A stretch of DNA of 64,000 nucleotides from QHWT01 sp963755695 (GTDB taxonomy: Bacteria > Acidobacteriota > Vicinamibacteria > Vicinamibacterales > 2-12-FULL-66-21), in assembly GCA_963755695.1 (NCBI GenBank), contig CAVWLB010000001.1:682001-746000 (forward strand). Reading direction: 5' to 3'. The translations under genes and the position numbers were made by a program. Shown here piece by piece: positions 54,870 to 63,340 of the stretch. Numbering within the stretch: position 1 is the stretch's first letter; every line of letters begins with the position of its first letter. The notes below the pieces were generated by a model. That model ran no database searches. It was given only the letters and a program-made list of their open reading frames with translations, and was not told the origin of the DNA.

Positions 54870-55505
54870 ATGGACGAAGCCGCGTATGCGGCTGCGAGGT
54901 CCCGGATGATCGCCGAGCAGATCCGGTCGCGCGGAGTGCGCGACCCCCGCGTGCTCGACGCCATCAGCCGGGTGCCGCGACACCGGTTCGTTCCCGCCGC
55001 CGAACGTCACCAGGCTTACGAAGACCATCCCATCCCGATCGGCTTCGGCCAGACCATCTCTCAACCCTACATCGTGGCATTCATGACCGAGGCGCTCGCT
55101 GTCGAACCGCCGCATCGGGTGCTCGAGATCGGCGCGGGATCGGGATATCAGACGGCGGTTCTCGCGGAACTCGGCGCGACGGTTTACGCGCTTGAAGTGA
55201 TCGACGATCTCGCCCGGCGCGCGCGCGGCCTGCTGGGCGAGTTGGGCTACGGCCACGTGTACCTGCGTACCGGTGACGGCTATGCGGGATGGCAGGAACA
55301 CGCGCCATTCGATCGCATCCTCGCAGCAGCGGCGCCCGACGAGATCCCGCCCGCGCTCATCGATCAGCTCGTTGACGGCGGGATTCTCGCCATTCCGCTT
55401 GGCGTACTCAATCAGGAGCTGCAGGTGATCCGGCGGGTCGGCGACAAGCTCGAGACGATCGGCACCCTGCCGGTCAGGTTCGTGCCGATGATCAAGAAGG
55501 CTTAG
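54870..55505 (+). CDS. pcm: Protein-L-isoaspartate O-methyltransferase
   Basis: 211 residues. Repairs isoaspartyl residues by methylation with S-adenosylmethionine. Family order is complete: MIAEQIRSRGVRDPRVLDAISRVPRHRFVP, then YEDHPIPIGFGQTISQPYIVAFMTEAL (active-site Ser region GQTISQP), motif I VLEIGAGSGYQTAVLAELG, and RTGDGYAGWQEHAPFDRILAAAAPDEIPPALIDQL. The TAG stop is immediately followed by the first unit of a repeat array. Confidence 0.92.
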   Translation: MDEAAYAAARSRMIAEQIRSRGVRDPRVLDAISRVPRHRFVPAAERHQAYEDHPIPIGFGQTISQPYIVAFMTEALAVEPPHRVLEIGAGSGYQTAVLAELGATVYALEVIDDLARRARGLLGELGYGHVYLRTGDGYAGWQEHAPFDRILAAAAPDEIPPALIDQLVDGGILAIPLGVLNQELQVIRRVGDKLETIGTLPVRFVPMIKKA

Positions 55506-55580
55506 GGCTCAGGGCTTATGGCTCAAGGCTCGCGTACTTCGTGCCGTGAGTCATGAGCCGTGAGCCATGAGCCAGAGGCC
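55506..55580. repeat. Inverted array of 7-bp TGAGCCA-type repeats
   Basis: GGCTCAG/GGCTTAT units, centre GCTCGCGTACTTCGTGCC, then GTGAGTC, ATGAGCC, GTGAGCC units. It fills the gap between the convergent pcm and truA genes. Confidence 0.85.
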
Positions 55581-55585
55581 GTTGG

Positions 55586-56365
55586 TCATTCCACCCGGAA
55601 TACGCCTCGCAGCGGGCCAGGACCGGCATCCCCTGCATAGTAGACACCCTCGAGGAAGAGTCCCGACGCCGGCGCCGTCAGCGTTGCGGGGAGATCGGAG
55701 CGTTCCCGGACAAAATCGTCGGCCCGGGCCGCACTCAGCTCGCCGCGCCCGATCGAGGCAAGAACCCCGACGATCCGGCGAACCATTCGCCAGAGGAAAT
55801 GCGAGCCTTGAATCCGTACGAGCAGCAACGCGCTGTCGTCCACGATTTCAAGCCGATCGACCAGCACCTTGGTCGATTTCTCTCCCGGTTCATCCGCGGT
55901 GAACGACTCGAAGTTCTTCATCCCGACAAAGGCCGTCGCAGCCGCGCGCATGCGATCGGCATCGAGCGGCTCCTTGATCCACCATACGTACGGCTTGAAG
56001 AACGCAGTCTTTCGCCTGGCGATTTGATAGAGGTAGCTGCGCGACACGGCGTCGTGACGCGCGTGAAAGCGGTGCGGCACTTTGTCGATCTGGCGGATGT
56101 GAATGTCTGACGGGAGGGCTTCGTTGATTCGCAACCGCAGCGTTGCCGGCGGCAGGTCCGTATATAACTCCAGATGCGCGACCTGCGCCAACGCATGCAC
56201 GCCCGCGTCGGTGCGACCGGCGCCATAGAGCTCGAACTCCCGGCGTCTGGTCGCCTCGCGGATCGCCTGATCGATCTCTCCCTGCACGGTTCGTGCGTTC
56301 TTCTGAATCTGCCAGCCGCTGTAGCGCGTGCCGGAATATTCGATGACGAGCTTGAAGCGAGGCAT
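55586..56365 (-). CDS. truA: tRNA pseudouridine(38-40) synthase
   Basis: 259 residues. Converts uridine 38-40 of the anticodon arm to pseudouridine. Motifs: FKLVIEYSGTRYSGWQIQKNARTVQGE, catalytic Asp in YGAGRTDAGVHALAQVAHL, FHARHDAVSRSYLY, NFESFTA, and FLWRMVRRIVGVLASIGRGEL with the C-terminal LPATLTAPASGLFLEGVYY. The start codon lies next to a repeat array, so any ribosome site would have to come from repeat sequence. Confidence 0.92.
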   Translation of the reverse strand: MPRFKLVIEYSGTRYSGWQIQKNARTVQGEIDQAIREATRRREFELYGAGRTDAGVHALAQVAHLELYTDLPPATLRLRINEALPSDIHIRQIDKVPHRFHARHDAVSRSYLYQIARRKTAFFKPYVWWIKEPLDADRMRAAATAFVGMKNFESFTADEPGEKSTKVLVDRLEIVDDSALLLVRIQGSHFLWRMVRRIVGVLASIGRGELSAARADDFVRERSDLPATLTAPASGLFLEGVYYAGDAGPGPLRGVFRVE

Positions 56366-56475
56366 GTAATTTGGTGATTTGGTGATTTGGTGAATTGGTG
56401 AATTGGTGATTTGGTCATTCGGTGTTGATCTCGCCAAATCACCAAATCACCAAATCACCAAATCGCTAAATCACC
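56366..56475. repeat. Inverted array of 8-bp ATTTGGTG repeats
   Basis: Left arm of ATTTGGTG/AATTGGTG units (56368-56420), centre TTCGGTGTTGATCTCG, right arm of CACCAAAT units (56437-56475). The stop codon of the right-hand gene (TAG read within GTGATTTAGCG) is supplied by the array. Confidence 0.85.
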
Positions 56476-57413
56476 AAATCGATGGCTTTGCTCGCAATTG
56501 CGGTGTCCTGGAAGCCCACGCCGGTGAGATCGGCGATGGTGATTTGATCCTCGCGGGTCCGGCCCGGTTTGCGACCGGCTACGAGCTGACCGAGTTCAGC
56601 GTGAACGTCGTGTCGCGTCAGCAGTCCCGCGTCGAGTGCATGTCTCAGCTCGCCAAATGCCGCGCACTGCGCGAAGCGATCGACGACTACGAGATCCGCG
56701 CGATCGAGACAGTCGGCCGCCAGCTCCTGCTTGCCGGGAGAGTCGGAACCAACCGCCGTGATGTGCTGGCCCGGGTGCAGCCACTCGGCCTGGACCAACG
56801 GGACGCGTGACGGCGTGGCCGTGATCAACAGATCGGCCTCGCGACACACCGCTTCCGCGTTCGGCGCGACCGCGGCGTCATAGCCGGACAGACGCATCTC
56901 GTCACAGAACTTCTGGAGGTGTTCGTGATTCGGGCTCCAGGCGACGATCCGGGAGAACACGCGGACGATGCGCAGGCAATGCACCTGGTGACGCGCCTGA
57001 ACGCCACTCCCCAGGACACCGACGATGGCGATGTTCTGAGGAGCGAGGACGTCCGCGGCGATCGCGCCCGCGGCTCCGGTCCGAATGTCCGTGAGAAATC
57101 CGTTGTCAAACAGCATGGCGGTCGGCATCCCGGTCGTCGCGTCGAACACGGCCATCAGACCCGATCCGCTCGGCAGACCTTTCGCCGGATTGCCGTAGAA
57201 CCCGCTCGCGATCTTGACCGCGATGTGGGGCGTCCCTTCGATGAATGCCGTCTTGACGTGGAATTCGCCGCGCGCCGGCGGGACCTCGAGGTTGATCACC
57301 GCCGGCACGTGCGTCCGTCCCTCGCCATCCGCCCGAAAGGCCTCTCGCATCGCCTCGACGGCGTGTTCCGCGGTAACGGCCTCACGCAGCGCGGCTTCTT
57401 CGATCGTGCGCAC
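56466..57413 (-). CDS. Ornithine cyclodeaminase/mu-crystallin-family protein
   Basis: 315 residues, GTG start at 57413 with GGAG 8 bases upstream. NAD(P)-binding family with cyclodeaminase, alanine-dehydrogenase or imine-reductase members. Motifs: HVKTAFIEGTPHIAVKIASGFYGNPAKGLPSGSGLMAVFDATTG, TDIRTGAAGAIAADVLA, Rossmann VGVLGSGVQARHQVHCL, TATPSRVPLVQAEWLHPGQHITAVGSDSPGKQEL and the C-terminal IADLTGVGFQDTAIASKA. The last codons (AIDLVI) and the stop come from the neighbouring repeat array. RidA is encoded just upstream in the same direction, which fits an enzyme that releases or consumes imines. Substrate unknown. Confidence 0.87.
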   Translation of the reverse strand: MRTIEEAALREAVTAEHAVEAMREAFRADGEGRTHVPAVINLEVPPARGEFHVKTAFIEGTPHIAVKIASGFYGNPAKGLPSGSGLMAVFDATTGMPTAMLFDNGFLTDIRTGAAGAIAADVLAPQNIAIVGVLGSGVQARHQVHCLRIVRVFSRIVAWSPNHEHLQKFCDEMRLSGYDAAVAPNAEAVCREADLLITATPSRVPLVQAEWLHPGQHITAVGSDSPGKQELAADCLDRADLVVVDRFAQCAAFGELRHALDAGLLTRHDVHAELGQLVAGRKPGRTREDQITIADLTGVGFQDTAIASKAIDLVI

Positions 57414-57429
57414 TTCTTGACTCCAGGCA

Positions 57430-57540
57430 ATGAGAATTGGTGAATTAGTGATTTGGTGATTTGGTGATTCAGTGATTTGGCGATTGGCATCGCCCTGCCG
57501 GAAGCACATCGGCAATTCACCACATCCCACTTCACCAATT
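57430..57540. repeat. Inverted array of 8-bp ATTTGGTG repeats
   Basis: Left arm AATTGGTG, ATTTGGTG, ATTCAGTG units; centre about GGCATCGCCCTGCCGGAAGC; right arm ATTCACCA and CTTCACCA units. It starts at the TAA of the RidA gene and runs to the leader of the cyclodeaminase-family gene. Confidence 0.8.
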
Positions 57541-57937
57541 ACCCGCGGGGAATCACCGCGATCGCGTCGATCTCCACGCGCATGCCGGCGCCCGGCAGGT
57601 TCGACACTTCCACCGTGGTCCGGGCCGGCCGATGGCTGCCGAACATGCGGCCGTACACCTCGTTCATCCGCGGGAATTCCGCGATGTCGACGAGAAACAC
57701 TCCGCAGCGGAGCACGTGCGACAGTCCAGACCCTGCCGCTTCGAGGATTGCCGCGATGTTCTTCAGCACCTGCTCCGTCTGGGTTTCGACATCAGGCCCG
57801 GCGAGCTGGTTGGTCGACGGGTCGCGTCCGCCCTGACCGGAGACGAATACCAGATTGCCCGCGATGGTGGCGGGTGAGTACGGACCTGCCGGCGTCGGGA
57901 GCTTGCTGCTGGTCACCAGTTGCACTTGATTGCTCAT
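57539..57937 (-). CDS. ridA: RidA-family enamine/imine deaminase
   Basis: 132 residues. Hydrolyses reactive enamines and imines made by PLP enzymes. Family features: AGPYSPATIAGNLVFVSGQGG, QTEQVLKNIAAILEAAGSGLSHVLRCGVFLVDIAEFPRMNEVYGRMFG, the substrate Arg in PARTTVEVSNLP and the Glu in MRVEIDAIAVIPRG. Slightly longer than the commonest form. Adjacent to a cyclodeaminase-family gene, a functionally sensible pairing. Confidence 0.9.
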   Translation of the reverse strand: MSNQVQLVTSSKLPTPAGPYSPATIAGNLVFVSGQGGRDPSTNQLAGPDVETQTEQVLKNIAAILEAAGSGLSHVLRCGVFLVDIAEFPRMNEVYGRMFGSHRPARTTVEVSNLPGAGMRVEIDAIAVIPRG

Positions 57938-58000
57938 CCCGCCATCCTATGCGAGGAGGATGCGCCGGCTCCAGACCAGGCTGAGCGCGGACGGGAGTCG

Positions 58001-58604
58001 ATGAGGCTGCTCAATTCCAGTGTAGTGCTGGTGGCCAACCTGCTTGCGGCGGCGCTCATCCAGGTAGCCCCGGAGCCCGATGCTGCGCGGGACGCGCTCA
58101 ATCTCGGGCGCACGCACGATCAGGCCCTGTATGACGCCTTCAGCGCCGGTTACCGGCTGACGCCGTCAGGAGTCGTCGACAGCGTTGAAGTGATCACCGA
58201 GTTCCGTCGCGCCGTGCTGATCGTTCGAGAGCGCGCGTTGCAGGGAGAATACTCGTTCACGGCCAACGATCTTGCCTCCGCCCTGACTCCGTATCGCGGC
58301 CTCGTCACGTTCATCGCCCAGGTGCGGCTGCACCCGCTGAACACCTATGCCGGGCCGCCCGAGTACCGATCTCTACGTGCGAACCGGACCAGCATCGAAG
58401 CCGGTGGCCGCGCCAAAAATCAAGCGCGATCCGGTCTATCCTCCTGGGACGATGGGACCCGGCAGTGCAATGATTGGGATCCGTCTCGAAGCCTCATTCC
58501 CCCGCGCCGACATCGTAGACGCGCCCGAACCGACTCTGGTCGTGAATGACGAGCACGGCACCATCGTCTGGCAGACGCGCCTCGACCTCGCACGGTTTCG
58601 CTGA
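58001..58604 (+). CDS. Secreted protein of unknown function (one frameshift)
   Basis: About 200 residues. Signal peptide MRLLNSSVVLVANLLAAALIQVAP. Mature protein reads DALNLGRTHDQALYDAFSAGYRLTPSGVVDSVEVITEFRRAVLIVRERA, then LTPYRGLVTFIAQVRLHPLNTY and a C-terminal VDAPEPTLVVNDEHGTIVWQTRLDLARFR. One inserted base near 58370 (before DLYVRTG) separates the halves. No family recognised. It starts 63 bases after the divergent ridA gene. Confidence 0.65.
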
Positions 58605-58727
58605 TCTCGCGCCAAGCGTTTCGTGATCGACGGACTCTGTCCGTGGTGCGCTGACTCTCCGTTGGCCGTCGGCTTACGTGCGCGTCTCGTGGACAGCGTG
58701 CGGAGAAGACGATCTCACGCAATGGCG

Positions 58728-58902
58728 GAAAGGCGCCAAGAAGAAGGCTGCCGCTTCCACGCCTTCGCCGCGCCCGCCTGCGGCGGGCGTCACGGAGGTC
58801 ACCCGAGAGACGAATACGAACGGCTCTGTTGACCTGCGCCGCTCGTATTCGTCGTCTCGGGCGACCTCCTGCCGCGCGAAGCGCGACGGCGAAGGCGGCA
58901 GT
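58728..58902. repeat. 175-bp hairpin element, copy 1
   Basis: First of two direct copies. Starts GAAAGGCGCCAAGAAG and ends GAAGGCGGCAGT. Internal dyad: CCGAGAGACGAATACGA pairs with TCGTATTCGTC-TCTCGG across a 29-base loop. A second small GC dyad (CGCCCGCCTGCGGCGGGCG) lies to its left. No coding potential recognised in the 770 bases from 58605 to 59376. Confidence 0.8.
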
Positions 58903-59041
58903 CTAGCTGCAACTCGAACCCCGTGATGTTCTTTGCGGGCTCTGCGACCTCGGCGCGAGTACGTCCCGTGGCACCCGACGGCTGTAGCTGTTACGGACGA
59001 TTTCACGCGGAGTGCGCAGAGCACGCAAGAAAGAAAGTGCA

Positions 59042-59216
59042 GAAAGGCGCCAAGAAGAAGGCTGCCGCTGCACGCCTTGCGCCGCGCCCGCCTGCGGCGG
59101 GCGTCACAGAGGTCACCCGAGAGACGAATACGAACGGCTCTGTTGACCTGCGCCGCTCGTATTCGTCGGCTCGGGCGACCTCCTGCCGCGCGAAGCGCGG
59201 CGGCGAAGGCGGCAGT
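59042..59216. repeat. 175-bp hairpin element, copy 2
   Basis: Same length and boundaries as copy 1, with about ten substitutions and 139 bases between them. The dyad is retained, with a change in the right arm (TCGGCTCGG for TCGTCTCGG). It looks like a non-autonomous mobile or REP-type element in tandem. Confidence 0.8.
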
Positions 59217-59376
59217 GCAGCCGCTCCTTGCTTGTCTTCTCCATACGCGAACGACAGCGAAGTCATCAGGCAATCGAAAGATCGAGTTGTCTTTGCGCCA
59301 TGGCGCCATTGCGTGAAGCATTTACTGAAGGAACGGTTCCAACGAGCCGCCCCGCAGGCCGTGCTACAGTCCAAAC

Positions 59377-62226
59377 ATGACGCCGCGTCTTCGCCTGCTG
59401 CTTCCACTGATCACTCTGCTCGTCACGCTTTCGTCTGGGGCTCGAGCGCAACAGGCCGCGCCGAAGCCGCCGACGCAGACGTTTGCTGCGACCGATACGA
59501 TCCCGTTCGACCAGGCGGTCAAGACCGGCACGCTGCCAAACGGACTGAAATATTACGTGCGCAAGAACGGGCGGCCCGCGAATCGGGTGCTCCTGCGGCT
59601 TGCCGTTAAAACCGGCTCGCTCGACGAGGCCGACGATCAGCAGGGGCTCGCGCACATGCTCGAGCACATGGCCTTCAACGGCAGCGCGCATTTCAAGCCT
59701 GGAGAACTGGTCTCGTATTTCGAATCCACGGGGGCGCGGCTGGGACCTCATGTCAACGCGTATACCAGCTTCGAAGAGACGGTCTATATGCTCGACCTTC
59801 CGTCCGACAAGACGGAGATCGTCGACAAAGGGCTGACCGCGATGGCGGATTTCGCCGGTGGCCTGACGCTGGATCCCAAGGAGATCGACAAGGAGCGCGG
59901 CGTCGTGATCGAGGAGTGGCGGGGCGGCCTCGGTGCCGGCTCGCGCGTGCGCGACAAGCAGATCCCGGTCCTCTATTACCACTCGCACTACGCGGAACGG
60001 CTTCCGATCGGAAAGCCGGACATCCTGCGGACGTTCAAGCCGGAACGCCTCCGCGCTTTCTACGACACGTTCTATCGCCCGGATCGGATGGCGGTCGTGG
60101 CGGTCGGCGACATGGATCTCGAGAAGCTCGAGGCGGCGGTGAGCGCGGCATTCGCCGACGTCAAGTCGCGGCCGGTCTCCGCGCCGGACCGAAATTCCGA
60201 GGTGCCACTGCACCAGGAAACGCTCTTCAGCATCGTGACCGATCCGGAAGTCACCCGCTCAACGGTCAGCCTCGTCAACAAGCGTCCGCGCGAAGGGGAA
60301 ACGCGCGTAGCCGATTATCGGCGCGATCTGGTCCAGCGCTTCTTCGCCCAGATGCTCAACGATCGCTTCGACGAGCTGACGCGGCGGCCTGATGCCAAGT
60401 TCCTTGGGGCCGGCATGTACAGCGGCAATCTGAGCCCGAAAGTGGAGACGGTCTCGCTCGGCGTCAACGTGCAGGACGGCAAGATTCCGGACGGCCTGAC
60501 CGCCGTGGCGATCGAGGCGAAGCGCGCTCGCGAGCACGGCTTCGCGGACGCCGAGCTGGATCGGGCGAAGAAATGGATCCTGTCGTCGTACGAGCGCGCC
60601 TACAACGAGCGCGACAAGACCGAAAGCGCGTCGTTTGCGCAGGAATACCTGAACCACTTTCTGGAGCAGGAGCCGAGCCCCGGCATCGAATACGAATACA
60701 AACTGGTTCAGCAACTGCTGCCTGGCATTTCAGCCGCCGAGGTGTCGGCTACCGCGAAGACCCTGCTGGCCGCCGACAGCCGGGTGGTGCTCGCCCTGAC
60801 GCCGGAGAAGACCGGCGTGCCGGTGCCAACCGAAGAACAGCTGCGCGCGGCGATGGCGTCGGCTGACGCCACCGCCGTCACGCCGTGGACCGACACGACG
60901 TCGACACGCGACCTGATCGAGCACGTGCCGGAGCCGGCCGCGGTCACCGCGCGCCGTGAGATCGCCGATGTCGAGGTGACCGTGGTCACGTTTGCCAACG
61001 GCATCGAAGCCTGGCTGAGGCCGACCGACTTCAAGAACGACCAGATTGTCTTCACGATGTATGCGAAGGGAGGAGCGTCGCTGGCGCCGCCGCAGGACTA
61101 TCCGGAGGCGTCGCTCGCGGCCGGCTACATCGGGTTGTCCGGCGCCGCCGGCTTGAAAGCGCTCGATCTTCAGAAGATGCTGGCGGGCAAGATCGCCACC
61201 GCCTCGCCATTCATCAACCTGTCGACGCACGGCTTCTCGGGCTCCGCCGCCCCCGCCTACCTCGAGACGGCGCTGCAGCTGCTGTATGCCCGGTTCACCC
61301 AACCCGGCGACGACCCTGAGGCATTCGAGCTGATTCAGCGCCAGCTGGCGGCAACGGTCGTCAATCGGCTCGACAACCCGAGCGTCGTGTTCGGCGACAA
61401 GGTCGAGGACGTGAATTCCTCGAGACACTACACCGCGAAACCCTTGACCGTCGACCGGATCAACCAGCTCGATCGCGCCAAGATGGTGTCGTTCTACCGC
61501 GATCGTTTCTCGAACGCGCCGGACTTCACCTTCTTCATGGTGGGCGCGTTCAAGGTGGAAGAGGCCGTGCCGCTGCTCGCGCGATACATCGGAACGCTGC
61601 CGTCGAAAGGGCCGAAGGGCTCCACCTTCAAGGATGTCGGGATTCACTTCCCGGCCAGCATCGAGCGGGCGACGGTGGAAAAGGGACGCGAGCCGAAGAG
61701 CGAAACGGTGGTCAGCTTTTTCGCCGACCCACTGGTCGATCCGATGGAGCAGGAGCGCATCAGCGCGGTCACCGAGGTGCTGGAGATCTCGCTCCGCGAC
61801 ATCCTCCGCGAAGAGCTCGGACAGACCTACACTGTGTCAGTCGATTCCGTACAACTGTTTCCGCAAAAGGGAGGCGGCAATATCGAGGTCAGCTTCGGTG
61901 CCGCTCCCGAGAACATTCAGAAGATGACCGATCGTGTGCTGCAGGAAGTGCAGCGGCTGCAGAAGGAAGGGCCGTCAGCGGATCTCCTGAACCGCGCGAA
62001 GGAAACCGCGCGGAGGAATTACGAGACATCGCTCAAGCAGAATGGCTACTGGCTGGGAAGACTGCAGTTCATCCACATGTACGGGCAGGACCCGGCGCTG
62101 CTGGTGCATCGGACTGAGCGCATCGACGCGCTCACCGCTCCGATGTTGCAGGAAACCTTCAAGCAGTACTTCCCGATGGACCGCTACACCATCGTCACGC
62201 TGAATCCCGCGCCGGCGGCCAAGTAA
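59377..62226 (+). CDS. M16-family zinc metallopeptidase, secreted
   Basis: 949 residues. Signal peptide MTPRLRLLLPLITLLVTLSSGARA. Inverted zinc motif HMLEH at residues 93-97 in GLAHMLEHMAFNGSAHF, the third ligand Glu about residue 173 in DKERGVVIEEWRGG, and ISFEET-like YTSFEETVYMLDLPSDK. Four repeats of the M16 fold follow: the first two to about 490, the inactive second half from about 520, with substrate-binding R/Y region EELGQTYTVSVDSV. Length is that of the PqqL/pitrilysin class. The frame is intact over 2.8 kb. It probably degrades small peptides in the periplasm. Confidence 0.92.
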   Translation: MTPRLRLLLPLITLLVTLSSGARAQQAAPKPPTQTFAATDTIPFDQAVKTGTLPNGLKYYVRKNGRPANRVLLRLAVKTGSLDEADDQQGLAHMLEHMAFNGSAHFKPGELVSYFESTGARLGPHVNAYTSFEETVYMLDLPSDKTEIVDKGLTAMADFAGGLTLDPKEIDKERGVVIEEWRGGLGAGSRVRDKQIPVLYYHSHYAERLPIGKPDILRTFKPERLRAFYDTFYRPDRMAVVAVGDMDLEKLEAAVSAAFADVKSRPVSAPDRNSEVPLHQETLFSIVTDPEVTRSTVSLVNKRPREGETRVADYRRDLVQRFFAQMLNDRFDELTRRPDAKFLGAGMYSGNLSPKVETVSLGVNVQDGKIPDGLTAVAIEAKRAREHGFADAELDRAKKWILSSYERAYNERDKTESASFAQEYLNHFLEQEPSPGIEYEYKLVQQLLPGISAAEVSATAKTLLAADSRVVLALTPEKTGVPVPTEEQLRAAMASADATAVTPWTDTTSTRDLIEHVPEPAAVTARREIADVEVTVVTFANGIEAWLRPTDFKNDQIVFTMYAKGGASLAPPQDYPEASLAAGYIGLSGAAGLKALDLQKMLAGKIATASPFINLSTHGFSGSAAPAYLETALQLLYARFTQPGDDPEAFELIQRQLAATVVNRLDNPSVVFGDKVEDVNSSRHYTAKPLTVDRINQLDRAKMVSFYRDRFSNAPDFTFFMVGAFKVEEAVPLLARYIGTLPSKGPKGSTFKDVGIHFPASIERATVEKGREPKSETVVSFFADPLVDPMEQERISAVTEVLEISLRDILREELGQTYTVSVDSVQLFPQKGGGNIEVSFGAAPENIQKMTDRVLQEVQRLQKEGPSADLLNRAKETARRNYETSLKQNGYWLGRLQFIHMYGQDPALLVHRTERIDALTAPMLQETFKQYFPMDRYTIVTLNPAPAAK

Positions 62227-62239
62227 CCGCCGGCGTCGA

Positions 62240-62353
62240 TCATCCTTGTCCGTAATGCCGGATGACCCACTCCACCATCGCGATCGCTGCCAGCACCGAG
62301 CCCACGAGCACGATCAGGACCCAGGTCATCATCCGCTTGTAATCAGGATCCAT
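62240..62353 (-). CDS. Possible 37-residue single-pass membrane peptide
   Basis: MDPDYKRMMTW then a helix WVLIVLVGSVLAAIAMVEWV and tail IRHYGQG. Converges with the M16 gene. No ribosome site stands out, and the upstream frame runs into repeat sequence, so existence is uncertain. Layout resembles small stress-related membrane peptides. Confidence 0.4.
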   Translation of the reverse strand: MDPDYKRMMTWVLIVLVGSVLAAIAMVEWVIRHYGQG

Positions 62354-62371
62354 TCGTAAAGCAATTATGTC

Positions 62372-62590
62372 CGATTGAAGACTGAAGATTGCAGATTGAA
62401 GATTGCACTGAAGATTGCTGATTGACGATTGAAATTGTCGATTGGCGATTGGAATTGTCGATTGACGATTAACGATTGGCATTGTCGATTGACGATTAAC
62501 GATTGGCATTGTCGATTGACGATTAACGATTGGGCATTGACGATTGACGATGCCGATTGCCGATTGACGATTGGTCATTGGCGATTGCTG
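62372..62590. repeat. Array of GATTGAC-type repeats, left of the four-helix gene
   Basis: GAAGATT, GATTGAC, GATTAAC and GATTGGC units, all in one orientation. It contains three tandem copies of a 27-bp higher-order unit (starting ATTGTCGATTGACGATT) at about 62455-62535. It ends at the C-terminus of the four-helix-bundle gene. Confidence 0.85.
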
Positions 62591-62596
62591 GTGGCT

Positions 62597-63016
62597 TTAG
62601 CTCCGGCGGGTGGAGTTTCTGCCGCTCGCCTGCTGCCTGGCCAGGCGTTGCCTCAGTTCTTGTCGACGCTTCGCCGTCTTCCTCGAGGCAACGAAGATGG
62701 CTGTGAGTTCGTCCGCCTCCTGGATTAACGCGCGCGCGGATTCTATGCTTGTGAAGCTGGTCCTGACCAGCAGCTCCAGCCAGCCCTTCGTCTCGTCCGC
62801 CTCCTCCGCCGCCACGCCGATCTTCGCGATGAATTCGTCCGGCGATCGCGCTCGGCATGCGGCTCGGTAGTTGCTGTCGGTGGCGCCTGCCGAATCGGTG
62901 AGCTGCTCAACGATCTGACGACAGACCGTGTCATCCGGAAGACCCTCACAGAATTTGATTACGTGGGCCGCAAACTTCTGAGTCCGCTCTTGGAGTTCCA
63001 ACGCCTTGGCATTCAT
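62597..63016 (-). CDS. Four-helix-bundle protein (S23/bAvd-like)
   Basis: 139 residues from MNAKALELQERTQKFAAHVIKFCEGLPDD. Family pattern: IVEQLTDSAGATDSNYRAACRARSPDEFIAKIGVAAEEADETKGWLELLV, then a last helix and a basic tail RQELRQRLARQQASGRNSTRRS. These proteins, first found in 23S rRNA intervening sequences and related to the accessory protein of diversity-generating retroelements, form positively charged pentamers that bind nucleic acid. No reverse transcriptase is in the window. The gene lies between two repeat arrays of one family that point in opposite directions, which is unusual. Confidence 0.85.
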   Translation of the reverse strand: MNAKALELQERTQKFAAHVIKFCEGLPDDTVCRQIVEQLTDSAGATDSNYRAACRARSPDEFIAKIGVAAEEADETKGWLELLVRTSFTSIESARALIQEADELTAIFVASRKTAKRRQELRQRLARQQASGRNSTRRS

Positions 63017-63174
63017 GCCTGGCGTCAATGCAGAGGACGCGCCATGCGGTGACCTTCAGAAACGTCGAGAGAAAATGGGACAGGTGTGCTTCAAGTATCG
63101 CGAATTCTGCCACTCAGTTCACTGCCGACATTGGACGAATCTACTATCGTGAGGTCTCCAAACGCCGAGGCCAA

Positions 63175-63322
63175 TCGGGAATCTTCAATTCCCAATCCCC
63201 AATCCCCAATCCCAATCCCCAATCGTCAATCGACAATCAATCGCCAATCTACAATCGACAATCCAATCTTCAATCGTCAATCGACAATCCAATCTTCAAT
63301 CTGCAATCGGCAATCTTCAGTG
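63175..63322. repeat. Array of CAATC-type repeats (complement of the GATTGAC family), right of the four-helix gene
   Basis: TCCCCAATC, GTCAATC, GACAATC and TTCAATC units, the reverse complement of the array at 62372-62590. Together the two make a large inverted repeat around the four-helix-bundle gene. It ends near the start of the symporter gene. Confidence 0.85.
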
Positions 63323-63340
63323 TGCTAAGGTGTGGCAGCG

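Noticed and set aside
62597..63016. A diversity-generating retroelement
   Set aside because: The four-helix-bundle protein resembles the accessory subunit, but no reverse transcriptase, template repeat or C-type-lectin target is present.
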